Positions 34,340 through 44,249 are shown, counted from the stretch's first letter. The stretch: 64,000 bases of DNA from Phragmitibacter flavus (GCF_005780165.1 NZ_VAUV01000001.1:62001-126000), one strand, 5' to 3'. Made by a program: numbers and translations. Notes: generated by a model not told the origin, from the sequence alone.

Positions 34340-34762
34340 GTTCGTCTACCGAAAGGAAAATGATTTTGGGAACTGGATGATGAGCAAGAAATGAATCGTG
34401 CCGCTCGGTTTCCAGAGCCCCCACGCCACCAAGCTGTCCTCAATGGGTGTCCACCACCCACATCAAAGGTCTGACGGCTGAGTGACACAGGCTTGCAGCC
34501 TGTGGGTGAGGCAGCCATTTTGGCTGCCGGGCCCGAAGCTGGGGACCACACGCATCTGCAAAGCGCAGCTCTGGGCATCCTGCTGAGAAGCCCGCAGCGT
34601 GCGTGTGTTCACATGAGTAACAAAACGCCCCTTTTCACTCCCTAATTCGTGCTCTGCCTCACATCCAAAGAATCAGGGACCGCCCTGCGCCTTCCCACCG
34701 TTTTGCCGATGGCTTCTCCCCTCCTGATGAACCAGTCTTCGTAAACTTCACAACGCCCACCC
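34340..34762. other. Intergenic region without a gene
   Basis: No supported ORF. Contains double-hairpin copy B (34482-34530) and, at about 34545-34612, an imperfect inverted repeat with CCACACGCATCTGC on one side and GCAGCGTGCGTGTG on the other. Nothing else recognised. Confidence 0.5.
34482..34530. repeat. Dispersed double-hairpin element, copy B
   Basis: Hairpin 1 is identical to copy A (ACAGGCT-TGC-AGCCTGT). Hairpin 2 is GGCAGCCA-TTT-TGGCTGCC, differing from copy A on both arms so that pairing is kept. Confidence 0.75.
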
Positions 34763-35359
34763 CTAACCATACATGATCGCCAGCGTCGCCACGACGCCCA
34801 CGGTCACAAATCCTAACATCGCCATCACGCCATCCTTCGCGATCAACGCCAATCCAAAAATGACGATCGCGATGCCGACGCCATTGGCACTCATCGGCAC
34901 CAGCTCCGTCATCGGCGTCGCCAACGCCACCAGCGATGCAACGATCGCAATCGCCTTCGTGCCGCCTGCTCCAGTCAGGAACTCAAGCCGCCGGCCGACA
35001 AACCGGTCAATGAACTTGGCGGGACGCATCAGCCATTTATCAATGGTCTTCTTCAACTTCTCTGACTTCACCGACAGATTCAGCATCCATTTCGGCAACC
35101 AAAACCGCTCCCGTCCTACCACCACCTGACCGGCCACGAGCAAAATAAACAGACCCGACACCGTGGGAACTCCGGGAATGTCACTCACCAATGGTGCCGA
35201 GATGATCATCCCGGCCAGCAACAGCAGCGGCCCGAACGACCGCCGCCCGACTTCGTCCATCATCTGATCGAGCGACACCTTTTCCTCCTTGTCCGCCGCC
35301 TTCAGCAAACGCTGCAAAAGCTCCTCAAGGTTCTTCGGTGGTTTCGCATCGTCAGCCAT
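34763..35359 (-). CDS. ExoD-family membrane protein
   Basis: 198 residues. Matches the exopolysaccharide synthesis ExoD family: NLEELLQRLLKAADKEEKVSLDQMMDEVGRRSFGPLLLLAGMI, then SDIPGVPTVSGLFILLVAGQVVVGRERFWLPKWM, a central amphipathic region (FIDRFVGRRLEFL) and C-terminal helices (ATPMTELVPMSANGVGIAIVIFGLALIAKDG). Four or five membrane segments. ExoD affects exopolysaccharide production and symbiosis in rhizobia, but its mechanism is unknown. Confidence 0.87.
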   Translation of the reverse strand: MADDAKPPKNLEELLQRLLKAADKEEKVSLDQMMDEVGRRSFGPLLLLAGMIISAPLVSDIPGVPTVSGLFILLVAGQVVVGRERFWLPKWMLNLSVKSEKLKKTIDKWLMRPAKFIDRFVGRRLEFLTGAGGTKAIAIVASLVALATPMTELVPMSANGVGIAIVIFGLALIAKDGVMAMLGFVTVGVVATLAIMYG

Positions 35360-35420
35360 GGTTTCACCAGAGAAAACGTCCGCTCCTCCACCAATGCGCT
35401 TGCCAAAAAATCGCGGACGA

Positions 35421-37187
35421 TCAATCCAGCACCGCCGATGGATCGGCCTTCGTGATATTCACGGTCTTCATCTCTCCGCCCACTTCAACATCATACCAAC
35501 CAGGAAACCCGCGCCAGTTGACCTTCCCTTCGTCATCCGTCGTCAAGGTCACCTCCGTCCTCCAGCGTTTCCCGATCCATTCCTCCATCACTTTACCGCG
35601 CTCGCGAATGGTCCAATCCTTTGCCCATGAAGCCGCCTCCGGTTTCCAATGGGTTCCCTCCCAGAATCCCCACCACAAGAAACTCGTGTAAGCCGGATGA
35701 CTGAAAATCGCGATCAATACATCGCGCGTAAAGTCGGCTGCCAGCTCCTCGTCATCATTGATCACCACGTCATATTCCGTGATCGACTGCTTCGAAACAA
35801 TCTCGGCAAACTTGTCCGTAATCGCCAGCAAATGCTCCGGCGAAGGCAGATAACTCTCATGAAAATGCGCCTGATTGCCCAAACCATCCACCTTGAACCC
35901 CGCCTCATTCAGAGACTTGATGTAAGCATACGTATCGTCGCACTGCGGGCCCGGTCGGAACACCTGATCCTCATTAACAAAAAACGGCAACTTCGTTTTG
36001 CTCCTCGACAGCTTGAACACATCCCGGTCCAATTGCTCCAGCCCGGGACGCACATTCAGCATATCGGCCCCCACCCAGGCGATTGGATGGTTGATCACAT
36101 CCCACTCCACCACCCGGTCCTTCACGAACTCCAAACGCTCCGTCACGCTTGCCATCGTTCTCTCACGAATCACCGCATTGTCCTTCACATCAATCAAGTT
36201 ATAAGGTGTCGGCACCTGCATCAGGTAATGGCCGCGCACTCCAATGTTCCGCTCCGCCAGCCAGTCAAAAGCCTCGTTCAACCCCTCATTGCGCTTCGTC
36301 CGCCGCGCGTCATCAAACTCCGGCGACCAGTTGCCATCTTTCAAATCGTTCTCAAACACCACGATGCTAAACAGGTCATCGATCACCTTCCGGTAGCGTT
36401 TGTCGTCCGGCGCATCACTGCCCATGCGATCCGCCACAATGGCCGAACCAAAACCAAACTCATGCCGACGCAGCCTCAGCTTCACCTCCGCATTCGCCAT
36501 CGGCTTGCCTCCCTCTCCAGTCAGAGTCAGCGCCAAATCCGCCTTGCGATGTTGCTCGATCCTCTCCAGCGCCGCCTTTCTCCATGGCGCATCCGCTTCA
36601 CGCCCTTCGTAGGTGCGCTTTACCGGTTTCGCTTTTGGAAAACCCGCCAGATCCATGCTTGCCGGATACTTCAATAGGCGCACCGACTCCACTTCGATGC
36701 TCTGGTTCCGATGCCCGCAAAGCAACACCACCGCTGCCTTGCCCTCCGGGATCGATTCCGTCGCCACGAAAGTCACCGGCAACTCCATCCACTCACGATG
36801 AATGCCCACGCCAATGTTGTCTCCAAAGGACGCATAAGGCGGATCGCTCAACTGCAACTTGGCCAACACTTCACCCACATCCTCTGCTCCCACCAATCGA
36901 GCTTTGATCACGGCAAACACCCGCTCCCCCTTCTCGATCGCCCCTCCAACCGGAGCCGAAAACTGCGCACTAAATGGTTTCGATGGCGATGCTTGGATGA
37001 TGGTGATGCGTTTGCCCTTCCCGGGTTCAACTGATTCCACCTTGCCCACTTCACCAGACGCACTTGCGTTCAGCGGCACGGAGCCCCGGATGTCCGACCC
37101 TCCGTCCGGCATCCCGACCGCCGCAGCCCAGCCCTGGGCCATGAGACCCGTCATCAAAAATCCAACAACAGAACAAAACAAACGCAT
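35421..37187 (-). CDS. GH10-like exported protein with an altered acid/base residue
   Basis: 588 residues with signal peptide (MRLFCSVVGFLMTGLMAQGWAAA). Residues about 35-185 form a beta-sandwich carbohydrate-binding-like domain. The GH10 barrel starts near 240 (FGFGSAIVADRMG) with GHYLMQVPTPYN, then EWDVINHPIAW, FFVNEDQVF and the nucleophile motif SITEYDV (Glu471). In active GH10 xylanases the acid/base is Glu in WDVVNE; here position 367 is His. The protein may be a non-hydrolytic binder or a variant enzyme. Plausibly works on xylan together with the CE15 esterase. Confidence 0.82.
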   Translation of the reverse strand: MRLFCSVVGFLMTGLMAQGWAAAVGMPDGGSDIRGSVPLNASASGEVGKVESVEPGKGKRITIIQASPSKPFSAQFSAPVGGAIEKGERVFAVIKARLVGAEDVGEVLAKLQLSDPPYASFGDNIGVGIHREWMELPVTFVATESIPEGKAAVVLLCGHRNQSIEVESVRLLKYPASMDLAGFPKAKPVKRTYEGREADAPWRKAALERIEQHRKADLALTLTGEGGKPMANAEVKLRLRRHEFGFGSAIVADRMGSDAPDDKRYRKVIDDLFSIVVFENDLKDGNWSPEFDDARRTKRNEGLNEAFDWLAERNIGVRGHYLMQVPTPYNLIDVKDNAVIRERTMASVTERLEFVKDRVVEWDVINHPIAWVGADMLNVRPGLEQLDRDVFKLSRSKTKLPFFVNEDQVFRPGPQCDDTYAYIKSLNEAGFKVDGLGNQAHFHESYLPSPEHLLAITDKFAEIVSKQSITEYDVVINDDEELAADFTRDVLIAIFSHPAYTSFLWWGFWEGTHWKPEAASWAKDWTIRERGKVMEEWIGKRWRTEVTLTTDDEGKVNWRGFPGWYDVEVGGEMKTVNITKADPSAVLD

Positions 37188-37362
37188 CTGCCAGCCTCGC
37201 AGATCGTCGATTTAGGTGCAAGTGGGTTCTGAAAGGTCACAGGACCCATTGGTCAATGCTTCGATCTGAACGCTAAGTCCGACGACACGTCGGCCCTCCA
37301 TGGAATGCGAACTCTGATTACATCCTCCATCAATGAAGGCCGCAGGCGCAAACGAAGTTCAG

Positions 37363-38328
37363 TCAGGCGCGAACACGTTGCCGACGCATGAACAGCAAGC
37401 CAACCCCCATCACCACCGCCAAAGCACTGGAAGGTTCAGGAACCTGCAAGGCCCTGACCTGGAAGTTGTCAATGCGGTAGAACCCATCAGTCCCCCCGCT
37501 GGAGTCGGCATTCACATCCCAAGCTGGAGCCACAGATGGCGCGGTGTTAGACACCAAAATGTCAATCCCGTGAAAGCCAGTGCCCAAAGAATGGGTATCG
37601 AGAAACGATTCCGTATAGTCCGAGTAACCATCGCGAGTCACCGTCAGAGTTTGATTATAAAAATCGAAGGTGACCGTTCCAGTGGCGCGTTCTCCTACTG
37701 CAACAGGAGTAAAGTTGGGTCCGGAACCCGCCGGTCCGGTGGACGGCAGCGGGGCATTGCCGCTCCATGTGCCAAGATCAATGGCAAGCGAAGCCTCACC
37801 ATTATGTCCGAGCACATCGTAATCGAAGGATATCTCATGAACAATCCAATCCTGTGTGCTCGAAAGGGTAAACCCTCCCTCAAACCCCCACATGAAACCA
37901 AATCGCGCTGGAGGAACCGTAAGACCAGCATAGCCATTGCCGAAGTCGGGATCAGGCATGTAATACAGACCGCTACCAAAAGGATCTGACAGAGTTTCTG
38001 ATCCATTGGTCCATGGATCAACACTCGAGACGTCGGGATGGAAGGCGACGTCACCAGCGTTGCCGGGCGAGAAGGTGAGGTCGATCAAGGTTTCCGCCAC
38101 TTGCGCCGTCGCCACCTGCAGACCTCCTGCTGCAAAGAGCAAAAGAGAGCCGATGACACTGCACACTCCAGGCAGGCTGGTGGATACCACGCCAAAAGCA
38201 CGTTGCCCGTTTTTTCCCGAAACCGATGAGGCCAATTGCCCAACCGTTCGCGAAGAAGAAGCTTGAGATGCGGCAGATGATGCCAACTGCCCGGCTGGTG
38301 ATGAATAACTCATGGGGGATACTTTCAT
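37363..38328 (-). CDS. PEP-CTERM exported protein
   Basis: 321 residues. Long N-terminus with serine-rich stretch, then a hydrophobic signal (LPGVCSVIGSLLLFAAGGLQVATAQ). The mature part resembles a beta-sandwich (ETLIDLTFSPGNAG, then FRIDNFQV-like YRIDNFQV). It ends in VPEPSSALAVVMGVGLLFMRR, the PEP-CTERM sorting signal recognised by exosortase, implying surface attachment. An earlier ATG set could trim the unusual Ser-rich leader. No exosortase gene lies in the window. Confidence 0.85.
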   Translation of the reverse strand: MKVSPMSYSSPAGQLASSAASQASSSRTVGQLASSVSGKNGQRAFGVVSTSLPGVCSVIGSLLLFAAGGLQVATAQVAETLIDLTFSPGNAGDVAFHPDVSSVDPWTNGSETLSDPFGSGLYYMPDPDFGNGYAGLTVPPARFGFMWGFEGGFTLSSTQDWIVHEISFDYDVLGHNGEASLAIDLGTWSGNAPLPSTGPAGSGPNFTPVAVGERATGTVTFDFYNQTLTVTRDGYSDYTESFLDTHSLGTGFHGIDILVSNTAPSVAPAWDVNADSSGGTDGFYRIDNFQVRALQVPEPSSALAVVMGVGLLFMRRQRVRA

Positions 38329-38446
38329 TGGAAGACTGGGTTATTGATTGATTGATGAATTGACCGAACGCACACTGACTCTTTTTGAAGAAGGGACGAA
38401 AGACCGGGCCCTGGTAAAAGCGGTTGGCCAAGGTGCCGGTTTCTCC

Positions 38447-39232
38447 TCAGCAACCACCGGGCCGGCGACGGAAGAACAATGCAAAAAAAACGGTCACGGC
38501 GGTAAATGCCACCGCCGTGGGTTCGGGGACGGAAGCCACCGTCGGAACCGCGAATTGCAGGGTAGGTGCGTCCAGATTGATCGTTGGGGTGGCTCCGCCT
38601 GCACCAGTGAGCCTCGATTCGCTGGGCGTGCTTAAACCATCAAAGGTGCTGGTGATGAAGGCAAAATCATTGCCGGCCTCATAAGTGAACAAAAATGAAA
38701 CCACATCCCACGCGTCGGCACTGAGAGTCACAGAAGTTGAAATCACTGGATTGCCTGCGTAGGCCCAGTCGATCTGATACTCATTCCCTTCACCAATCGC
38801 CCAGGTGCCGTTGCCCAGCCCCATGCCAAATTCCGTGGGTTTGATGGCGAAGGCGAACGCATACTCGGTTCCATCCACCAAGGTGATTGGCGCACCCGTG
38901 TGATCAATGACGTTGGTCAGATTCCCTCCCGCGAAGAGAACAGAAAGCAAATTATTCGGTCCCTGAGATGTCCCACCGAGCGACCAGTTGCTATACGGAT
39001 TAGGCGAGGCCGAGTAATCGTAATAAACGTCATTCGTGCCCGTATTGGTGCTTTGGACGGAACCCGTGGCATCAATCGCCCATCGTCTAGTGGCGAACTC
39101 CTGCCCGTGGCTCACCAGAGAAGGGTCAAACGAGAGCGAGCCCGGATGGATGACTTGCTGGGCGCTTGAATTCGTTTGGAGGAAAACCGCGATAACGGAG
39201 GTGATGAAGCAAAAGTTTCTGAGTGTATTCAT
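38447..39232 (-). CDS. PEP-CTERM exported protein
   Basis: 261 residues. Signal peptide MNTLRNFCFITSVIAVFLQTNSSA. The body is beta-rich (NLTNVIDHTGAPITLVDGTEYAFAFAIKP, then WDVVSFLFTYEAG). It ends in VPEPTAVAFTAVTVFFALFFRRRPGG, a complete PEP-CTERM motif. A short gap separates it from the other PEP-CTERM gene; a tandem GATT repeat (about 38341-38357) lies between them. Confidence 0.85.
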   Translation of the reverse strand: MNTLRNFCFITSVIAVFLQTNSSAQQVIHPGSLSFDPSLVSHGQEFATRRWAIDATGSVQSTNTGTNDVYYDYSASPNPYSNWSLGGTSQGPNNLLSVLFAGGNLTNVIDHTGAPITLVDGTEYAFAFAIKPTEFGMGLGNGTWAIGEGNEYQIDWAYAGNPVISTSVTLSADAWDVVSFLFTYEAGNDFAFITSTFDGLSTPSESRLTGAGGATPTINLDAPTLQFAVPTVASVPEPTAVAFTAVTVFFALFFRRRPGGC

Positions 39233-39690
39233 GGGGGAGCGCCGTGTTGATTATTGTTCTACTGAATATCAAAAAAACCAAACGCTCTACCTGGGGCAAA
39301 GCGAATTCGGAAATTTTTGCCGCACACTAGGGTCAGTTTGCGTTTTCACGGCTAGAATTACCTAATTCGTCGCTGCAAATAAAACCTGCTCGTATGGTGA
39401 TTCAAAAGGCCAAAACTGCAATATTGAACACTATGCCCATATTGCTAAATGATGCGCATTGATTGTTCCACGTGATACCCATCTTTTTATGCATCACCTA
39501 TCCCGAAAGATCATCAATTCCGATGGTTCACGTGGATCCACTGCCGCACCTTCAACCCTAACCCCACGGTCCCTTCCCAGCTGGCACACACACAGCGCGA
39601 GAAGGCTGCAGCCACCCTGGACCACTGCGAATTTCTCAGCGCCTCTCCATTGGAACCACAGGTCAAACGCTGACTTTCGACAAACCACAC
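39233..39690. other. Intergenic region without a gene
   Basis: 458 bp between two minus-strand genes, A+T-richer than its surroundings near 39250-39470. No ORF with credible coding features, no RNA gene and no clear hairpin-plus-T terminator recognised. Confidence 0.5.
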
Positions 39691-40989
39691 TCACCCAAAA
39701 ATGCTGGTGATCGGCTTCCCTTTGTCCGCAACAGTAAATGGTCGTTTGGTCGGCGAATACAAGACGTGATCCAATGGCAATCCCAACGCATAGGCGATGG
39801 TGGCATTAAAATCTGGGACGCTTACCTGATTTTCGGACACCTCAATGCCACGATCGGTTTTGCCATAGACCTGTCCACCGTTCACGCCACCGCCCCATAA
39901 AACCGAACTGAACGCCTTCGGATAATGGTCACGACCTTCGTTCTGATTCACATCGGGCGTGCGACCAAATTCCGTCGCCAGCACCACCAGCGTCTCGTCC
40001 AACAAACCGCGACTGTGCAAATCCGGCAACAACGCGCCCAATGCCTTATCCAAAATCTGACAACGCTCCGGCACACGCACAAAGTTGTCATTGTGGGTAT
40101 CCCAACCACCGAGATTCACCTCAATGAACCGCACCCCATGCTCCACCAGCCGACGTGCCAGCAAACACCCTTGTCCAAAGCTGTCGCTGCCGTAAGCCTC
40201 ATGCATCTCGTCGGATTCATGGCTTAGATCAAATGCCACCAAGTCCTTGCTTTTCATCACACTCACCGCATCCCGATACACGTCCGCATAGGCCTTCACT
40301 CCAGAATATTGGTAACTCTGTTGAAACTTCTGATCCAGCTTTGAAGCGAGCCCGAGCCGGTAATCAAAATCACTTTCGCTCAGCGATGAAAGTCTTTTGC
40401 TGTTCTGCAATCCACCCGCCGGATTGTTGATCACCAAAGGTGCCGCTGTCGCCGGGAAAAATCCGGCGCCCGGATGTTTGCTGTCGTTGGTGACAATGAC
40501 ACTGCCAGGCAATGCCGGATTCGACCGCCCTTGAAACGTCGTCAACCACGCGCCCATGCTTGGATGCCGCGTCGCCCCACGCATCGTGTAACTGGTATGT
40601 TGATAATAATTCCCCTGCTCATGTGCTCCTTGGGTTGAATTCAACGAATTGATCACCACTCCATGATGCATGCTCTTCGCCGTGTTGGGCAGGTATTCGC
40701 TGATCTGCACGCCGTCCGCTGAAGTCGCAATCGCCTTGGTCGCTCCCATCTGCTCACTTCCTGGAACGACTCCGAACGTATCGAGATGGCTCATCCCGCC
40801 ACTCATGTAGAGATAAATGACATTCTTCGCCGAGGCGATTTGTTTGGCCGCCGAAGCATCCGCAAACGGAGCCCCGTGCGCCCTGCCAGCAACCATCGGC
40901 AATACCGAAACGCCGAGGCAGGTTTTGGCTGCGCGAAGAACAAACTGGCGGCGACTAAGTTCGTCGGCTTTCAAATAGGATGTTTTCAT
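39691..40989 (-). CDS. DUF1501 exported protein
   Basis: 432 residues. Tat-type N-terminus (SRRQFVLRAAKTCLGVSVLPMVAG). DUF1501 motifs: NVIYLYMSGGMSHLDTFG, YYQHTSYTMRGATRHPSMGAWL, FIEVNLGGWDTHNDNF, VVLATEFGRTPDVNQNEGRDHYPKA, and VPDFNATIAYALGLPLDH. Second copy of the DUF1501 family in the window but only distantly similar to 29566-30981. Follows the DUF1549/1553 gene on the same strand with a 32-bp gap. Confidence 0.9.
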   Translation of the reverse strand: MKTSYLKADELSRRQFVLRAAKTCLGVSVLPMVAGRAHGAPFADASAAKQIASAKNVIYLYMSGGMSHLDTFGVVPGSEQMGATKAIATSADGVQISEYLPNTAKSMHHGVVINSLNSTQGAHEQGNYYQHTSYTMRGATRHPSMGAWLTTFQGRSNPALPGSVIVTNDSKHPGAGFFPATAAPLVINNPAGGLQNSKRLSSLSESDFDYRLGLASKLDQKFQQSYQYSGVKAYADVYRDAVSVMKSKDLVAFDLSHESDEMHEAYGSDSFGQGCLLARRLVEHGVRFIEVNLGGWDTHNDNFVRVPERCQILDKALGALLPDLHSRGLLDETLVVLATEFGRTPDVNQNEGRDHYPKAFSSVLWGGGVNGGQVYGKTDRGIEVSENQVSVPDFNATIAYALGLPLDHVLYSPTKRPFTVADKGKPITSIFG

Positions 40990-41021
40990 GGCGAGTCAGG
41001 TAAGTTAGAAAAATCAGGGGA

Positions 41022-43133
41022 TTACTGAATGTAAAGAAACTGGGAGCTGGCGAGCAAGGCGTGACTGATGTCCTCCAACGCGCTATCTCCACGATCCCGC
41101 AGCACCTGCTGGAGGATCATGCGCTCATCGGCTGTCGGCAGCCGGCTCAGATAGGCTTGATACAACAACTCCACCCTTGCTTGTGGCGTGGCGGCTTTCT
41201 CGATTTGTTTGCCTAAATCCGAGTCGGGATGATTCAGGATCTCCGACGCCGGACTGTTCAACAAAGCCAGCGCCTGGGGGACCGTGGCATCATCCGTGGC
41301 GTTTTCGATCACTTCACGATCCGACTGGCCAAACGTGCGCAGGAAATGACCTGGCTTGGTTGGCGATGGCAGCTCCGATGCGCGCACGGAAAGGTTCAAC
41401 AACGTCCCGGCCTTGATCGCCTCCTGCCGTTCACTTCGCGACATGCTCATGCCCATCATCGAGTTGCGATCCGGGCGCATCACATTGTTCAAGCGATCCG
41501 GGCGATAACCAAGTTTCAAACCTTGCGCCCGCTCCTCGCCCACCAATCCTTCCAGCATCGCACTGCTTGCCTCACGACGAAGCCGCTGTGCCTGTCGCGT
41601 AAGACCTTTCGGATCTGATCCCGATTCTTTTTGCTCCGCCATTTCTGCTTTGAGTGCCGCGAGCTTTTCCTGACCTGCCTCACGCTGTTCCGTGTTTGCT
41701 TTCGCCAGTTCCACGATCTCGTCCATCTCCCTGGTCTCAATCGTGTCCTTGATCATTTTGATGTCCGCCAGGTATTCGTGAAGTTTGCTGCTGTCGGTGG
41801 AGATCTGATTGTCCACATTCCCCTTGGCCAGAGTTACCATGGAATCCCACACCTGCTCGGCACTCATGCGCCGCAGAATTGGACCCGTGAAATAGTAAGT
41901 TCCGCCCAATTCCACCTCGGTCGGATTGGCCATGCGTTGATAAGTCTGGGTGTTATACAACACGCGCAGGAACGATTTGATCGAATACTTCTTCTCCACC
42001 ATCAGCTGAGTCAAATAGTCCATCAACGGACCATTGGAGGGAACGGTCGAATCCGTCATCTCATCCACTGGCTCGATCAATCCGATCCCAAAAACTTTCT
42101 TCCACATGCGGTTGGCGATCACCGTTGAGAAACGTGGATTGTCAGGCGATGTCATCCACTGCGCAAACGCCTCAAGGTTGCTCTCACCTGGAGCCGCCAC
42201 CGCATCATGACCAAACATCACCTTGGGCTGGATGCGATCACCTGGCTTGGCGTCATCATAAGCATAATCCGCCGGCAACATCGGCAGCTTGTTGTCACTC
42301 CAGGCCACCTGCATGTAACGCAGCGGTTGCAGCACGTCCTTCAACGCCTCGCGCACCATGGCGACATCCTTGCGGTTCACCCCATTGGTCATCTTCTGGC
42401 GCATCGCGCGGCGCTCCTGTTTCGACATGGCGGCGACTTCCTCTTTCGAAGGTCGTTTCATGCCGCCGCCCTTCAACATTCCATAACCCACCCTCGTATC
42501 CATGCCATTGGTATAAGCCGCCATCCCGTAATACTCGAGCTGCGTCATTTTATCGAACGGATGATTATGGCATTGTGCACAAACAATCGAAGTTCCCAAA
42601 AACACCTGAACCGTGTAGGCGAGATGATCCAGTTTGTTCTCATCACGCATGTAAAAGCCAATCGCGCCGCTGTCCCATGCGCCGCCTTCAGTCGTCATCA
42701 ACTCGCGCACCAACACATCGTAAGGCGTATTGGCCTTCAGTTGTTTTTTCACAAATTCCGCGTAGGCATCTGCCGTGGCACGACCCCGCACATTGTCCGT
42801 CAACCGCAGCAGATCCGCCATGTAGTTGAACATGTGACTGGTGTAGCCATCGGAGGCCAGCAACTGATCAATCAGCTTGGTGCGCTTGTGTGGATCGCGA
42901 GACGACACGAACTGCTGCGCCTCTTCCACGGTGGGAATGCGCCCGACAATGTCGAGATACAAACGCCGCACCAACACGTCATCGGGGGCGGCGGCATTGG
43001 GCTGCAGGTTTTGCTTTTTCCAAACTTCAGCAAGAAGCGAGTCGATCTTCTGACTCTCTGGCATGGCCGCCATGGCCTGGAAAAGACAGCCTGCGAGTAA
43101 AAGCAGGCAAAGGGACAGGGAGGTGGTTTTCAT
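41022..43133 (-). CDS. DUF1549-DUF1553 exported protein
   Basis: 703 residues. Signal peptide MKTTSLSLCLLLLAGCLFQAMAA. DUF1549: DDVLVRRLYLDIVGRIPTVEEAQQFV, MFNYMADLLRL, and the CAQCHNHPFDK motif, which could bind haem. DUF1553: RFSTVIANRMWKKVFGIGLIEPVDEM, then FLRVLYNTQTYQR, and a C-terminal repeat of DDATVPQALALLN. A central charged coiled-coil segment (IVELAKANTEQREAGQEKLAALKAEMAEQKE) is unusual. No separate PSCyt1 domain, unlike the protein at 26386-29523. Confidence 0.9.
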   Translation of the reverse strand: MKTTSLSLCLLLLAGCLFQAMAAMPESQKIDSLLAEVWKKQNLQPNAAAPDDVLVRRLYLDIVGRIPTVEEAQQFVSSRDPHKRTKLIDQLLASDGYTSHMFNYMADLLRLTDNVRGRATADAYAEFVKKQLKANTPYDVLVRELMTTEGGAWDSGAIGFYMRDENKLDHLAYTVQVFLGTSIVCAQCHNHPFDKMTQLEYYGMAAYTNGMDTRVGYGMLKGGGMKRPSKEEVAAMSKQERRAMRQKMTNGVNRKDVAMVREALKDVLQPLRYMQVAWSDNKLPMLPADYAYDDAKPGDRIQPKVMFGHDAVAAPGESNLEAFAQWMTSPDNPRFSTVIANRMWKKVFGIGLIEPVDEMTDSTVPSNGPLMDYLTQLMVEKKYSIKSFLRVLYNTQTYQRMANPTEVELGGTYYFTGPILRRMSAEQVWDSMVTLAKGNVDNQISTDSSKLHEYLADIKMIKDTIETREMDEIVELAKANTEQREAGQEKLAALKAEMAEQKESGSDPKGLTRQAQRLRREASSAMLEGLVGEERAQGLKLGYRPDRLNNVMRPDRNSMMGMSMSRSERQEAIKAGTLLNLSVRASELPSPTKPGHFLRTFGQSDREVIENATDDATVPQALALLNSPASEILNHPDSDLGKQIEKAATPQARVELLYQAYLSRLPTADERMILQQVLRDRGDSALEDISHALLASSQFLYIQ

Positions 43134-43228
43134 GGGTAATTCGTCGGGTTGCCGCTAAAACGAAGACATTCGACGAATCTAACAGCAGAATATTCGCTCG
43201 GTTGCGAAGATTCCCGGAGTCGAAGCCC

Positions 43229-43258
43229 TTTGGAGTGCGGAGATTTTCCCTGCTTTGG
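43229..43258. repeat. Half-unit of the TTTGGAGTGCGG dispersed element
   Basis: TTTGGAGTGCGG followed by AGATTTTCCC and TGCTTTGG; closely matches the left half of the larger element at 62822-62905. The gap 43134-43287 holds no gene. Confidence 0.55.
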
Positions 43259-43287
43259 TGGTCGGGCTACCCAACCCTCCCCCCAAC

Positions 43288-44205
43288 CTACTCCGCCCCC
43301 ATGCCCAGATAAAGCGACGCGACCTTGCCCTTTTGAATGTGCACAAACAGCCCCAAATACATGTTGCCGATGATCAGGGTTTCCCCCGGCGTGCTGTCGC
43401 GTTGGTTGATCAGATCTTGATAAGCAGCCGTCACCCGCGACTCTGGACTTCCAATTCGAATGCCCCGCGACGTCTCAATTTTCGAACCCGGACCCGCACT
43501 GATGTTGGCCAACGTTTTAAGTTTCTTTTCGGGATCAACGACAAAAGCCAGGCTCAGATCCAACGATTCGATTTCCCACATTTCAATCACATCGCCCGTG
43601 GCTTCCTGCATTTCCGCTTTGCCGCGAACGATCTTCGCCGGTTTTAACGCCGCTTCCACCTCCATCGCCTTCATCCCACTACGCAACGCTTTGCCATTGA
43701 GATAAAAGATCTCGTTTTCCACCACTTCATTTTCAATGCCTCCAATCACCTCGCTCAACAGCACCGCCTCAGCGTCTTTGTCACCGATTTTCCGATCCCC
43801 TTCGCTCAAGGCCACCATCTCCACCCCCGTGGCAAGCTCGGTCTTGCTGGCTGCCTTGTCTTCAGCGGTGGTCTCGTTTCCTTCCTCATCAAAAAATGTC
43901 ACTTTGGTGCTGACCACCACCCGGAAATCATAAACCCCCGGCTGGCTTTCCTTCCCGGGCATCCTCGCGAAACACTCATAAGGACCAAGTGGACCCCCGG
44001 AAAGCTTCGGATAACCTTTGCCAATGCGTTCCCCCGTCGCCACCGGATGGAATTCCAAAGGCGACAACGTTTTGGCAAACGGTGATCGTTCGATCGCATA
44101 CGCCACATCCTCCCTAAACGGCAGCGAACCACCGGCGTGCAGGGAACACGCCGTCGTCAGCATGAGGATGAAAGTAGCTCGTCGGACCCAGGAATGCAGT
44201 TTCAT
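43288..44205 (-). CDS. Exported protein of unknown function, last gene of the secreted-protein operon
   Basis: 305 residues. Signal peptide MKLHSWVRRATFILMLTTACSLHA. The mature protein has VYDFRVVVSTKVTFFDEEGNETT and a helical segment with KALRSGMKAMEVEAALKPAKIVRGKAEM, then SRGIRIGSPESRVTAAYQDLI, like a periplasmic sensor or pilotin, but without diagnostic motifs. Starts 45 bp after the preceding gene of the run. Function unknown. Confidence 0.75.
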   Translation of the reverse strand: MKLHSWVRRATFILMLTTACSLHAGGSLPFREDVAYAIERSPFAKTLSPLEFHPVATGERIGKGYPKLSGGPLGPYECFARMPGKESQPGVYDFRVVVSTKVTFFDEEGNETTAEDKAASKTELATGVEMVALSEGDRKIGDKDAEAVLLSEVIGGIENEVVENEIFYLNGKALRSGMKAMEVEAALKPAKIVRGKAEMQEATGDVIEMWEIESLDLSLAFVVDPEKKLKTLANISAGPGSKIETSRGIRIGSPESRVTAAYQDLINQRDSTPGETLIIGNMYLGLFVHIQKGKVASLYLGMGAE

Positions 44206-44249
44206 AATGAGGGATGGTTGCCTGATCGGCGGAACTTGTGACCACTTAT

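Noticed and set aside
41022-43133. Calling the CAQCH motif a proven cytochrome
   Set aside because: CxxCH is present, but the surrounding sequence is DUF1549, where haem binding is not established. Kept as a possibility only.
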